Assembly: GCA_934541205.1 (NCBI GenBank)
Contig: CAKTDK010000014.1
Location: forward strand, 1 to 20,854
Direction of reading: 5' to 3'
Source: an uncultured Eubacteriales bacterium
GTDB taxonomy: Bacteria > Bacillota > Clostridia > Oscillospirales > RGIG7773
DNA: 20,854 nucleotides
The translations under genes and the position numbers were made by a program. The notes beneath the pieces are model-generated. The model worked only from the letters and a program-made list of their open reading frames with translations, was not told the origin of the DNA and did not search any database. Shown in pieces: positions 1 to 7,632 of this stretch (the stretch's first letter is position 1; each line of letters starts with the position of its first letter).

Positions 1-401
1 TTTGTATCACAGATATATATATTTCCCTGCTTATCAACAGTAATTCCTTCCGGGGTATTAAATGCCGCCGGTGTTCCGTCAGCCATAGTAAGCTTGTCAA
101 GGACTCTAAGCAAATTAAAATTATAATCAAGTACCACAACTCTATTTTTATCTGCGTCTAAAATATATAATTCTTTTGTGTCCTTATTGTCATACATATC
201 GGAAGGATTTGAAAAATCTCCTATACCCAAATCATTACCTGTAATAGTTTTTTCAGGTAAATATCCTACCGGGCTCGGCACTGACGATGACCACACATCA
301 TAAGTATAACCTTCATATGGGGTAAAAGCTACAACAGCCGGAGAAGTAAGCATTATAATTAACAAAAGGACTGATAGTGATGAAATAATTCTTTTTTTCA
401 T
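1..401 (-). CDS. Secreted NHL-repeat (beta-propeller) protein, 5' part only
   Basis: The first 133 codons are visible; the gene runs off the left edge. It begins MKKRIISSLSVLLLIIMLTS, a typical signal peptide (two lysines and an arginine, then a hydrophobic core) with likely signal peptidase I cleavage near AVVA-F. The mature part shows the beginning of a beta-propeller of NHL type: a blade with KELYILDADKNRVVVLD, then FNTPEGITVDKQGNIYICDT, close to the NHL consensus (PxGIaVDxxGnIYVxD). No lipobox cysteine is seen. An AAAGGAG ribosome site lies just upstream and only 17 bases separate it from the permease gene, so it is very likely the fourth gene of the transporter operon. NHL propellers usually bind proteins or glycans; the role here is not known. 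The fold is a confident call, the function is not. Confidence 0.8.
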   Translation of the reverse strand, partial: MKKRIISSLSVLLLIIMLTSPAVVAFTPYEGYTYDVWSSSVPSPVGYLPEKTITGNDLGIGDFSNPSDMYDNKDTKELYILDADKNRVVVLDYNFNLLRVLDKLTMADGTPAAFNTPEGITVDKQGNIYICDT

Positions 402-418
402 TTTTTATCTCCTTTCCA

Positions 419-1273
419 TTAACCTTTAATTCCGGCGTGGGACATAGTCTCAACAGTATTTGACTGAGCAATTATGAAAAATACTATAGGCGGTATCATC
501 AAAATTACCTGAGATGCTGCCGAAGCTCCAACTCTGGCATTACCTGCCGCCATAATCTGACTTAATGCAGTCGGAAGCAGTTTCATAACTTCAGTATATA
601 TAGGAGTTGCTCCGACTGAGTTCCAACAACCCTGAAAAGCAAATATGGCAAGCGTCATATATGCAGGTTTTACCATCGGAAAAGCAACCTTCCACAAAGT
701 CTGAAATTCTGTAGCGCCGTCAATACGAGCTGCTTCAAGAAGCGCAGGACTGATAGTTACCATAAAATTAATCATCAAAAATAGTGCAAACGATGATCCT
801 ATAGTAGGAATAATAAGTCCCAAAGGATTATCAATAAGATTTAATTTTGCAAGAACTATAAATGCCGGCAAAGCAGTAACCGTAGCATTGAACAAAAGAG
901 ACCATACGATTATATTGTTCATTAATTTTTTACCCGGAAATTCATGCAATGCCAAAGGATACGCAGCCATACAAGCTGCCAATATCTGAAGTACTGTTGA
1001 TACAACAGTTACCCAAACTGAATTAAAAATATATCTTGAAAATGGAACCCAAGAATTTGATGTAATCGAAAACAAATCCACATAGTTATCAAAGCTTGGT
1101 CTTTTAGGGAAAAACTTTGGCGGATATATAAACAATTCATCAAAAGGTTTCAAGGATTGTAATATGGAATAAATAAGAGGCAAAGCCATAAATATGCCAA
1201 ATGCAAATATAACAATAAACGTTACTATACGGCCTATTCTCGCTACATTATTCCTTCTTAATCTACTACCCAT
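419..1273 (-). CDS. Carbohydrate ABC transporter permease, MalG/UgpE type (CUT1)
   Basis: This 284-residue inner-membrane subunit of a binding-protein-dependent importer has a hydrophobic segment at about residues 14-36, a periplasm-facing region with the FDNYVDLF element usual in MalG-type subunits, and several further hydrophobic segments to the C-terminus. The EAA loop that docks onto the ATPase is clear at about residues 180-202 (EAARIDGA, then a FPMVKPA tail). It ends near the membrane after the last helix, as MalG-type proteins do. It follows the MalF-type permease by 32 bases and forms a heterodimeric channel with it by family analogy. The substrate cannot be read from the sequence; the CUT1 class imports oligosaccharides, glycosides or polyols. 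Confidence 0.93.
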   Translation of the reverse strand: MGSRLRRNNVARIGRIVTFIVIFAFGIFMALPLIYSILQSLKPFDELFIYPPKFFPKRPSFDNYVDLFSITSNSWVPFSRYIFNSVWVTVVSTVLQILAACMAAYPLALHEFPGKKLMNNIIVWSLLFNATVTALPAFIVLAKLNLIDNPLGLIIPTIGSSFALFLMINFMVTISPALLEAARIDGATEFQTLWKVAFPMVKPAYMTLAIFAFQGCWNSVGATPIYTEVMKLLPTALSQIMAAGNARVGASAASQVILMIPPIVFFIIAQSNTVETMSHAGIKG

Positions 1274-1305
1274 AATAATATCACTCCGTAATCTTTTTAT
1301 TTAGG

Positions 1306-2268
1306 TTAATCAGAAGAAATCTTATTCAAAGCCTTAGTAATAAGCCATTTTGTAAACAGCATAACTAAGAACAATACAAACGTCATTGCACAGGCATAGC
1401 CAAGTTCAAAACGAGTAGAACCGTAATCCTGTATATGAAGCACTATGGTATGCGCCGCATAGTCTGTACTCGGGAATCCAACAAGAGCGGACGACTGACC
1501 GCTTACCGAGAAGGATGTTGCTATCTGCATTACAGCACCAAATAACAGCTGAGGAACCATCTGTGGCAAAATAATATATACAAGTTCCTGGAATCTGTTA
1601 GTTACACCATCGATAGCTCCGGCCTCCGCCAGTTCCTGGTCAAGATTCTGGAAACCTGCGATAAATGTAATAAACGCAGTACCAAGCGACATCCATAACT
1701 GAACTATAATTACAACCGTCAGCTGATATTTTGCTTCCGAAAGCCAAAGTATAGGTTCACTTATAAACCCTAATCTCATCAAAAATGAATTCAAAAGACC
1801 ATAAGAGTCATTACTGAATATATAAGTCCAAATCCAGTAAACACTTGCAAGGTTAGGAGCGTAGAAAACAACTGTAAAAAATGCTCTTGCTTTCGGCGGC
1901 AAATCATTTATAAACCATGCAAACAAATAACATAAAATGTAACTTAAAGGCCCTGTAATAACTGCAAACATCAATGTATTTTGAACAGCTATCATAAATA
2001 TATCGTCATCAAGAAACATTCTTATATAGTTATCAAATCCTACAAAATTAGGTGTTCTTATAAGGTCAAAATCCGTAAATCCAAAAAACAGAGAAACAAG
2101 TACCGGAAGGACGGTAAATAAAAAGAAACATAACATAAAAGGAAGTACCATTACATAACAAACCTTTTTGTCCTTCATAAACATCCAGGTACGGGAGAAA
2201 TAACCTTTTATGCCGGGCATTTGGATTATTTCAGCTCTCCGCTTTCTTATTTCTAAAGCGTCTTTCAT
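1306..2268 (-). CDS. Sugar ABC transporter permease, MalF/UgpA type (CUT1)
   Basis: This 320-residue partner permease has a basic cytosolic N-terminus of about 35 residues, a first membrane helix at about 36-62, and the FTDFDLI...FVGFDNYIRMF segment typical of MalF/UgpA subunits. The EAA loop lies at about residues 213-240 (AEAGAIDGV, then ILPQMVP), where the ATPase would dock. Its ATG overlaps the TGA of the solute-binding protein gene by one base (TGATG), with a GGGAGG ribosome site inside the upstream gene, so translation is probably coupled. No ATP-binding gene is visible beside it. Many CUT1 importers of Firmicutes share one MsmX-type ATPase encoded elsewhere, and that is the likely case here (inference). 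Confidence 0.93.
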   Translation of the reverse strand: MKDALEIRKRRAEIIQMPGIKGYFSRTWMFMKDKKVCYVMVLPFMLCFFLFTVLPVLVSLFFGFTDFDLIRTPNFVGFDNYIRMFLDDDIFMIAVQNTLMFAVITGPLSYILCYLFAWFINDLPPKARAFFTVVFYAPNLASVYWIWTYIFSNDSYGLLNSFLMRLGFISEPILWLSEAKYQLTVVIIVQLWMSLGTAFITFIAGFQNLDQELAEAGAIDGVTNRFQELVYIILPQMVPQLLFGAVMQIATSFSVSGQSSALVGFPSTDYAAHTIVLHIQDYGSTRFELGYACAMTFVLFLVMLFTKWLITKALNKISSD

Positions 2269-5200
2269 CAGTTAGTGCCTCCCTCATCTTCCAATACAGG
2301 TAAATTATATTGCTTACGTTTTCTTGTAATTTCTTTGTTTATATCATTATTATATTTAAACAATGCTTCTCTCGGGCTTACAGACTTATCTATAACCTGA
2401 CGGTTAGCATAACCTATCATACGGCTTACATAATAACTTCCCGGGATTTCTTCAATTTCAGTAATGTGTTTCCATTCTTCCTTAATTACTTTTGCTTCAC
2501 TGTCAGACCATGGAAGTCTGTCAAATGCTTCCATATTAGCAGTATTATATCTTGCAAGCGAACCTAATGTAAGTTCAACTTCCTTACCGTACTGCGCCTG
2601 TATTTCAGCGCTGGTCCACCATTTTATAAGATTCCAGCTATTATTTATAAGTTCTTCCGTATTTCTGCTTTCATCTTTATGTTTAATAATAACAGCAGTA
2701 GTTGCCGTACCCGCAACAATCGTCTGATCAATTGTTCCGTCTTCCTTCAAGGTTCCGGGGATTACAGCAACATCCCATAATCCTCTAAGCTCCGGAGCAC
2801 CGTTATAAATAAACGGTATTTGTGTATAATCAACAACTCCTAAAGGCATTTCACCGGTTCTGAAACGGTTAAAGAAATCATACGCCTGAGGGAACTTATA
2901 CATAGTATAGAATTTTGTAGCCTGTGAGAAAGCATCTACTGCCACAGCCGAATCAAAAGCTGTTGACATCTGATCATCCTTATAATATTTCCCGCCGTTC
3001 TGATAAAGAAGCGTTGAGAACATATCAGGCAGTGCTATTTCCATATTATTATTTTGAATAATAGGAATAATACTGTAAAATTCATCCCATGTTTTCGGAA
3101 CTTCAATTCCAAGCTCCTCAAAAATATCAGTTCTGTAAATCATCAAAGGCACACTGTATGTTTCCGGAATAGCATAATAATGATCATTGTATTCCAAAGA
3201 AATCATAGCGGTATCATTAAATCTTTTTACTACTTCATCAAATCCTTCAAGTCCGTCAAGAGGTATAAGGGCATCACGAAGCGCCATTCTTACAACATCT
3301 GCTTTTCCGAACTGAAGCATTACATCAGGATCCTTTCCTGACATCAGCGCATTTTCAAGGGAAGTTACCGTCATTGTAATATTAACCTTTATTCCTGTTT
3401 TTGGAGTAAAATAGTTATCACATAAGTTTTTAAATATCTGAGTCTGTTCACGTCCCAAACCAACCCATACATTTATATAACCCGGTTTATTCTCCATACC
3501 GAATATATTATAGTCGTCAAAGAATGTAGCAAAAAATGCTTTTACTTCATGTCCTACTCTTTCAAAAAAGCTGGCTTTTACTCTTGGAATATCATTATCA
3601 GCTCCAGTAAGGAAAATTCTGTCCACTTCAAGAGGCTGTGAAGAATATGTTTCCATAAGTGCTCCAACAGTCTGAATATTGTTTTTAAATTTATCCAAAC
3701 GGCCGGACTTTGTAATTTCACGAGGAGTTTCTATAAAATCATCTATCTGTGTTTTCAATATTAAAAGAGATTCAGCCTCTCCTCCTCCGGAAGTACCAGA
3801 AATTTTATTAATTTTTTCTTTCGTTTTCAAAAGGTCTTCAGATACAGATTCAAACCAACTCATAAGACCCGGAATTTCTTTATGAAGATTATAATCTCTT
3901 AAACTGTCAGGACTTGAACCTGTTATGAGAAGTATATTTCTGTATATATAGTTTAATCTGTAGACTAAATCTTCTATTTCACTGTATATCTCACTCCAGT
4001 CGCCTAAGCTAACCTGCAATGATAAAATATTCTCGCCTTTTTCCAAATATATAAGATACTCTTCTTTGTTTTCTTCAGAAGTAGCATTATTTGTTAAATT
4101 TGAGCTTTGCCAGTTAAGATTATATTTATATGTAATCTTATCAACTTCTTTAAAAGGAACTTCTCCGTTCACATAAAGACGTCTTGTTACTTTCACTCCA
4201 CGTGAGAAATTCTGTCTGCATCTTAAATTGATATTATACCATCCTGTATATTCAACATCAACTTTCCATGTAATTTCCTGACCTACTGTATCCCAGCTGT
4301 CACCACCTATGGTATTATATCTGATTCTTGTTGCATGATAAGGAGATGTTTTTGGGTCAGATCTATCATATATAGGATGAAGTACAGAGTCGTTTCTGTA
4401 AAAAGTATCTTCAGCTTCTATAGGAAGAACATAGTCCGCTGGTACTTCATTAGGCATACCTTTATGAGCTTCTAAATATTCGGCATAAGTCATCAAATCG
4501 CCTTCATTATAGAAAGTGAATGACTTAACCGCAACTTTCTCATTAGTCAATTCTATTCTCAACGTATGTGTACCCGCCGTTAAATAAAACATAAACGGTT
4601 TTTCGGATTTACCCTGAAGATCAATAAAAGGAGTTTCTTTCCAAATAAATTTTTCTATCGTATCGGAAAGAAGTTCATTTCCATTTTCATCAGTAACCGT
4701 TTCTCCTTCATCGCACCAATAATGTTTAAGAGCGAGTCTTTCAGCCTGGTCAAAAGGAGAAATTCCGTCAATCTTAACGTCAAAAAGTATATCCGAACCT
4801 TTGCCTGGAATAGCCATATATTCTGTTTTAAGCTTATACATTCCAGTTTCGGGTACTGTAAAAGTATATTCAAGATATCCGGCGTCTGTCCATTTAACTA
4901 CGTTTGTAACTCCGCCGTACTCAGGCGAAACTTCTGCATAAGAAAGACTGCCCAAATTAGACGCCGAAACAGCGTCTATCTTTATATCAGGAAGCTTTTT
5001 ATCATATTCAGAATATTTTGCATAATAATCAATATACTGATTGGGTCTTTTAAAACCTAAAACTTCTTCCTGCGGTTCACTTTCTGCATTTGTATCATTA
5101 GTTGCCGCGGTATTTTCCACCGTAGCAGTTTGCTCGGATGCAGCATTTGCCTGCTCGGATGTGGCGCTATCCCCCACCGCATAAACCGAAACTGCCGAAA

Positions 5201-5276
5201 ACATCATAATTACTGCAAGAAACATACTTATGCATCTTCCGACAAATTTCATCTTGCTTTCTCTAAGCTTTAACAT
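2268..5276 (-). CDS. Large multidomain extracellular solute-binding protein of an ABC importer
   Basis: The protein has 1002 residues, more than twice a usual sugar-binding protein (about 400-450). Layout: basic N-terminus and hydrophobic signal segment (about 1-33, likely cleavage after SVYA); a low-complexity Ala/Thr/Glu/Asn linker (about 34-72); a first beta-rich region (about 95-260) with a YLEYTFTVPETGMYKLKTEY pattern like carbohydrate-binding or lectin beta-sandwiches; a second similar region (about 283-425, ITWKVDVEYTGWYNINLRC); a helical stretch (about 426-590); then a family-1 type binding domain (about 600-990) with DVMLQFG, YYAIPETYSVPLMIYRTDIF and PKTWDEF, all typical of sugar-binding proteins. 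There is no lipobox. The start is supported by GGAGGG seven bases upstream. It is the first gene of the operon and overlaps the permease. The likely job is to capture a complex glycan or glycoconjugate; the ligand is unknown. Confidence 0.9.
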   Translation of the reverse strand: MLKLRESKMKFVGRCISMFLAVIMMFSAVSVYAVGDSATSEQANAASEQTATVENTAATNDTNAESEPQEEVLGFKRPNQYIDYYAKYSEYDKKLPDIKIDAVSASNLGSLSYAEVSPEYGGVTNVVKWTDAGYLEYTFTVPETGMYKLKTEYMAIPGKGSDILFDVKIDGISPFDQAERLALKHYWCDEGETVTDENGNELLSDTIEKFIWKETPFIDLQGKSEKPFMFYLTAGTHTLRIELTNEKVAVKSFTFYNEGDLMTYAEYLEAHKGMPNEVPADYVLPIEAEDTFYRNDSVLHPIYDRSDPKTSPYHATRIRYNTIGGDSWDTVGQEITWKVDVEYTGWYNINLRCRQNFSRGVKVTRRLYVNGEVPFKEVDKITYKYNLNWQSSNLTNNATSEENKEEYLIYLEKGENILSLQVSLGDWSEIYSEIEDLVYRLNYIYRNILLITGSSPDSLRDYNLHKEIPGLMSWFESVSEDLLKTKEKINKISGTSGGGEAESLLILKTQIDDFIETPREITKSGRLDKFKNNIQTVGALMETYSSQPLEVDRIFLTGADNDIPRVKASFFERVGHEVKAFFATFFDDYNIFGMENKPGYINVWVGLGREQTQIFKNLCDNYFTPKTGIKVNITMTVTSLENALMSGKDPDVMLQFGKADVVRMALRDALIPLDGLEGFDEVVKRFNDTAMISLEYNDHYYAIPETYSVPLMIYRTDIFEELGIEVPKTWDEFYSIIPIIQNNNMEIALPDMFSTLLYQNGGKYYKDDQMSTAFDSAVAVDAFSQATKFYTMYKFPQAYDFFNRFRTGEMPLGVVDYTQIPFIYNGAPELRGLWDVAVIPGTLKEDGTIDQTIVAGTATTAVIIKHKDESRNTEELINNSWNLIKWWTSAEIQAQYGKEVELTLGSLARYNTANMEAFDRLPWSDSEAKVIKEEWKHITEIEEIPGSYYVSRMIGYANRQVIDKSVSPREALFKYNNDINKEITRKRKQYNLPVLEDEGGTN

Positions 5277-5611
5277 GCGTGTTCCCTCCGTTTAATAAAT
5301 AGAATTGATTTAGAGAAAAAATATAGTAATAATCTGTTTAAATTATACTAAACAGATTCCATAAATCTTCGTACTTATATTATCATATATTAATATATTG
5401 TTCAATAAATTGTACAAAAATTAAGTGCTAATTAACACAATATTAACAAAATTCTTTCATCAAATTGTTTATTTGCACATTTTTCGTCATTTATTTTTGT
5501 GCACAATTAACAAACGGTAATTTTTACATTTTAATATATTCCCATATTTTTTCTTTACTGTTTATTATTTTATTCTTCTAAATAATAAATTATGAACAAG
5601 CCGTATATTCT
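5277..5611. other. 335-base intergenic regulatory region upstream of the transporter operon
   Basis: This very AT-rich stretch lies between the transporter operon and the end of pncB. It holds a perfect 10-bp inverted repeat around a TATAAT box (5331-5358), a near-palindrome GTGCTAATTAACAC (5425-5438, 12 of 14 positions symmetric) and a perfect palindrome TTGTGCACAA (5497-5506). I see no gene and no convincing GC-rich terminator for pncB; an all-A/T 10-bp dyad lies at 5561-5589. Confidence 0.5.
5331..5358 (-). promoter_or_regulatory. Candidate promoter -10 inside a perfect inverted repeat (operator-like)
   Basis: The arms AATCTGTTTA (5331-5340) and TAAACAGATT (5349-5358) are perfect complements separated by eight bases. 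On the minus strand the centre reads TATAAT (5342-5347), a perfect -10 box about 65 bases before the solute-binding protein start codon. No good -35 sits 16-18 bases upstream (the nearest hexamer is GAAGAT). Such a dyad over a -10 is what a repressor operator would look like, and the weak -35 would fit dependence on an activator. It could also fold as a hairpin in the RNA if transcription starts further upstream. Confidence 0.45.
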
Positions 5612-7066
5612 TTATTTACTTCCGTTTTTATTTAAAAGCTCATGTTTTATATCCCATAGCTTTTGTGATAAATCGACATAATAACTATGAGGATTTTCAA
5701 AACGTTTTACTTCATCCCAAAGAGAATCAACTTCATTTATACAATAATCACGTATTTCTTTTGCAGAAGGACATTTATAAACTAATTTTCCTTTATCAAA
5801 TATTTTTATAAGCATTTCTTTCACATAGAAATCCTGAACTGTTTTTCTCTTCCAAGTATAGTCGGGGTGAAATATCTCATAAGGCTCATCGGTATTTATC
5901 TTTTCATCATACAGACAAAGCACATCGGCAATCGCCTTGTTATTTTCCTTTGAAAATAATCTGTATATCTTTTTAAAATGAGGTGTAGTAATCTTTTCTA
6001 CATTTTCGGAAATTTTTATTTTAGGAATTATTTTGCCGTTTTTTTCAATAGCCGCAAGTTTGTATACTCCTCCAAATACCGGCTCGCTTTTTGAAGTTAT
6101 AAGTCTTTCTCCCACACCAAAGGAATCTATTTTTGCGCCTTGAGAAAGCATATCGCTTATAATCCTTTCATCAAGTGAATTTGAAGCCACTATTCCGCAG
6201 TCTTCATAACCCGCGTCATCAAGAATTTTTCTTACTTTTTTTGATAAATAGGTTATATCTCCCGAATCTATTCTTACCCCTTTAGGTCTGACACCCAAAG
6301 GTTTTAAAACCTCATCAAAAACTTTTATGGCATTAATAATTCCTGATTTTAAAACATTATAGGTGTCTATAAGAAGTACGCAAGCATTCGGATACATCTC
6401 GGCATAAGCTTTAAAAGCTTCATACTCGGTATCAAACATCTGAATCCATGAATGAGCCATAGTTCCTACAGCCGGAATACCGAATTTCTGGTCAACCACA
6501 GTGCATGCAGTAGAAGAACATCCTCCTATATACGCGGCTCTTGCGCCATAAATAGCTCCGTCATATCCTTGAGCCCGTCTTGAACCGAATTCCATAACAT
6601 CCCTGCCCATTGCAGCTCTGCATATTCTGTTGGCTTTTGTTGCTATCAAAGACTGATGATTTACTGTCAGCAAAATCATTGTTTCAACAAGCTGAGCCTG
6701 CACAACGGGACCTCTTACAGTAATTATAGGTTCTCCCGGAAAAATAGGAGTGCCTTCGGCAACTGCATATACATCGCAGCAAAACTCAAAATTTTCAAGG
6801 TAAGAAATAAATTCATCACAGAAAATATTACGGCTTTTCAGATATGCCAAATCATCTTTGTCAAATCTTAAATTTTCCAAATATTTTATTACCTGTTCCA
6901 AGCCTGCCGCAATTGCAAAGCCACCGTCATCAGGTATTCTTCTGAAAAACATATCAAAATATGCAATCGTATCTCCCATACCTTTTTTAAAATATCCGTT
7001 TGCCATAGTAAATTCATAAAAATCTACAAGCATTGATAAATTCATCCCATTTTTAAGCTTTTCCAA
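5612..7066 (-). CDS. pncB: Nicotinate phosphoribosyltransferase
   Basis: It converts nicotinate and PRPP to nicotinate mononucleotide using ATP, the first step of NAD salvage from nicotinate (Preiss-Handler route), in the cytosol. The 484-residue length fits the family. Typical elements are the N-terminal MLVDFYEFTMANGYF, GEPIITVRGP (about 111-120), EFGSRRAQG (about 159-167), GTMAHSW (about 201-207; His205 is the likely phosphorylated histidine of the family) and RIDSGDITYLSKKVR, the phosphate-binding part of the barrel. The start is a TTG with GGAGG eight bases upstream; an internal ATG at codon 8 is the alternative. It appears to be a single-gene unit with its own promoter. NadD, encoded in this window, would use its product. 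Confidence 0.95.
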   Translation of the reverse strand: MEKLKNGMNLSMLVDFYEFTMANGYFKKGMGDTIAYFDMFFRRIPDDGGFAIAAGLEQVIKYLENLRFDKDDLAYLKSRNIFCDEFISYLENFEFCCDVYAVAEGTPIFPGEPIITVRGPVVQAQLVETMILLTVNHQSLIATKANRICRAAMGRDVMEFGSRRAQGYDGAIYGARAAYIGGCSSTACTVVDQKFGIPAVGTMAHSWIQMFDTEYEAFKAYAEMYPNACVLLIDTYNVLKSGIINAIKVFDEVLKPLGVRPKGVRIDSGDITYLSKKVRKILDDAGYEDCGIVASNSLDERIISDMLSQGAKIDSFGVGERLITSKSEPVFGGVYKLAAIEKNGKIIPKIKISENVEKITTPHFKKIYRLFSKENNKAIADVLCLYDEKINTDEPYEIFHPDYTWKRKTVQDFYVKEMLIKIFDKGKLVYKCPSAKEIRDYCINEVDSLWDEVKRFENPHSYYVDLSQKLWDIKHELLNKNGSK

Positions 7067-7099
7067 AATAATGCCTCCAAAAACTTTGTTTTATTTATA

Positions 7100-7127
7100 A
7101 GTATACCCTTTTAAAAAATTTTTTCAA
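7100..7127 (-). promoter_or_regulatory. Candidate sigma-A promoter of pncB
   Basis: On the minus strand TTGAAA (7122-7127) and TATACT (7100-7105) are 16 bases apart. Each hexamer differs from consensus by one or two bases. The -10 lies 33 bases before the TTG start, leaving a short leader. Confidence 0.55.
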
Positions 7128-7305
7128 TTAACAATAAAAATAAAATAATACTCTATATTTTTAAAATTTTAGGTATAATATGTAATTTTTCAGCTATAAT
7201 AAGACATATAGTGCGATATTTACTTTTAGTTTCACCAACTTATATAAGTAATATTATCCACTTTTTATTAATATTTCATAAATATAAAATATTTAAAAAT
7301 TTTTG

Positions 7306-7334
7306 TTGACAAAGCCTCTTTTCGCTGATATAAT
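7306..7334 (+). promoter_or_regulatory. Consensus sigma-A promoter of tRNA-Lys
   Basis: TTGACA (7306-7311) and TATAAT (7329-7334) are perfect consensus hexamers with the ideal 17-base spacing. The expected start near 7341 leaves a 5' leader of about 28 bases before the tRNA. This is the strength expected for a stable RNA gene. Confidence 0.92.
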
Positions 7335-7368
7335 AATTAAGCGTTGTTCGTAAGGACAAGATATAAAC

Positions 7369-7444
7369 GAGCTATTAGCTCAGTCGGTAGAGCACTTGAC
7401 TTTTAATCAAGGTGTCCGGAGTTCGAATCTCCGATGGCTCACCA
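7369..7444 (+). tRNA. tRNA-Lys (anticodon UUU)
   Basis: The 76-base gene includes an encoded CCA end (7442-7444). The acceptor arm pairs GAGCTAT with ATGGCTC (one U-G pair). The anticodon stem CTTGA/TCAAG encloses CTTTTAA, with anticodon TTT at 7402-7404. The T-arm GTTCGAATC is canonical. It is the only plus-strand gene here and sits between the minus-strand genes pncB and rpsU. It reads AAA and probably AAG codons. It has its own promoter and terminator, so it is a single-gene unit. Confidence 0.97.
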
Positions 7445-7502
7445 AAATAAAACTCTTTCAAAATAGTTATTTTAAACTATTTTTAAGGAGTTTTATTTTT
7501 TT
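7445..7502 (+). terminator. Long hairpin terminator after tRNA-Lys
   Basis: The arms 7445-7468 and 7475-7498 form a 24-bp stem with one G-U pair and one mismatch, a six-base loop, and a T run (7496-7502) at the 3' side. It starts directly after the tRNA CCA. The outer stem is AAATAAAACTC/GAGTTTTATTT, so U-rich RNA would also be made on the opposite strand, and it may stop transcription from both sides. Confidence 0.88.
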
Positions 7503-7542
7503 ACCCTGAGAAAAAATCAATGCCTTTTCTCCATATTTTCAC

Positions 7543-7603
7543 GCATTTTTAAAATGCTTGGCAACTTTATAGCAACTTTTATAACACAATAAGTAGCAAC
7601 CTT
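7543..7603. repeat. GCAAC direct repeats next to tRNA-Lys (possible integrase arm sites)
   Basis: Three short direct repeats occur: GGCAACTTTATA, AGCAACTTTTATA and AGCAACCTTACA, with GCAAC starting at 7561, 7572 and 7596 (GTTGC on the minus strand). A small dyad GCATTT/AAATGC (7543-7557) lies just before them. Clustered short repeats of this kind beside a tRNA gene resemble arm-type sites of tyrosine integrases. No integrase gene and no second copy of the tRNA end is present in the window, so this can only be a candidate relic or att region. Confidence 0.35.
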
Positions 7604-7632
7604 ACAGTTTTATATTTCTTAAATTTTGTATG

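Larger units (their letters stand above)
7067..7368. other. 302-base intergenic region between divergent pncB and tRNA-Lys
   Basis: This AT-rich spacer holds the candidate pncB promoter (7100-7127, minus strand), the tRNA-Lys promoter (7306-7334, plus strand) and a 12-base palindrome ACTTATATAAGT at about 7239-7250. I see no gene and no structured RNA. Confidence 0.5.

Noticed and set aside
5561..5589. 10-bp inverted repeat TTTATTATTT/AAATAATAAA as a pncB terminator
   Set aside because: The stem is entirely A/T and is not followed by a T run on the minus strand; such repeats are expected by chance in this AT-rich DNA.
7543..7557. GCATTT/AAATGC hairpin as a terminator
   Set aside because: The stem has six pairs and no T run follows on either strand; kept only as part of the possible att region.
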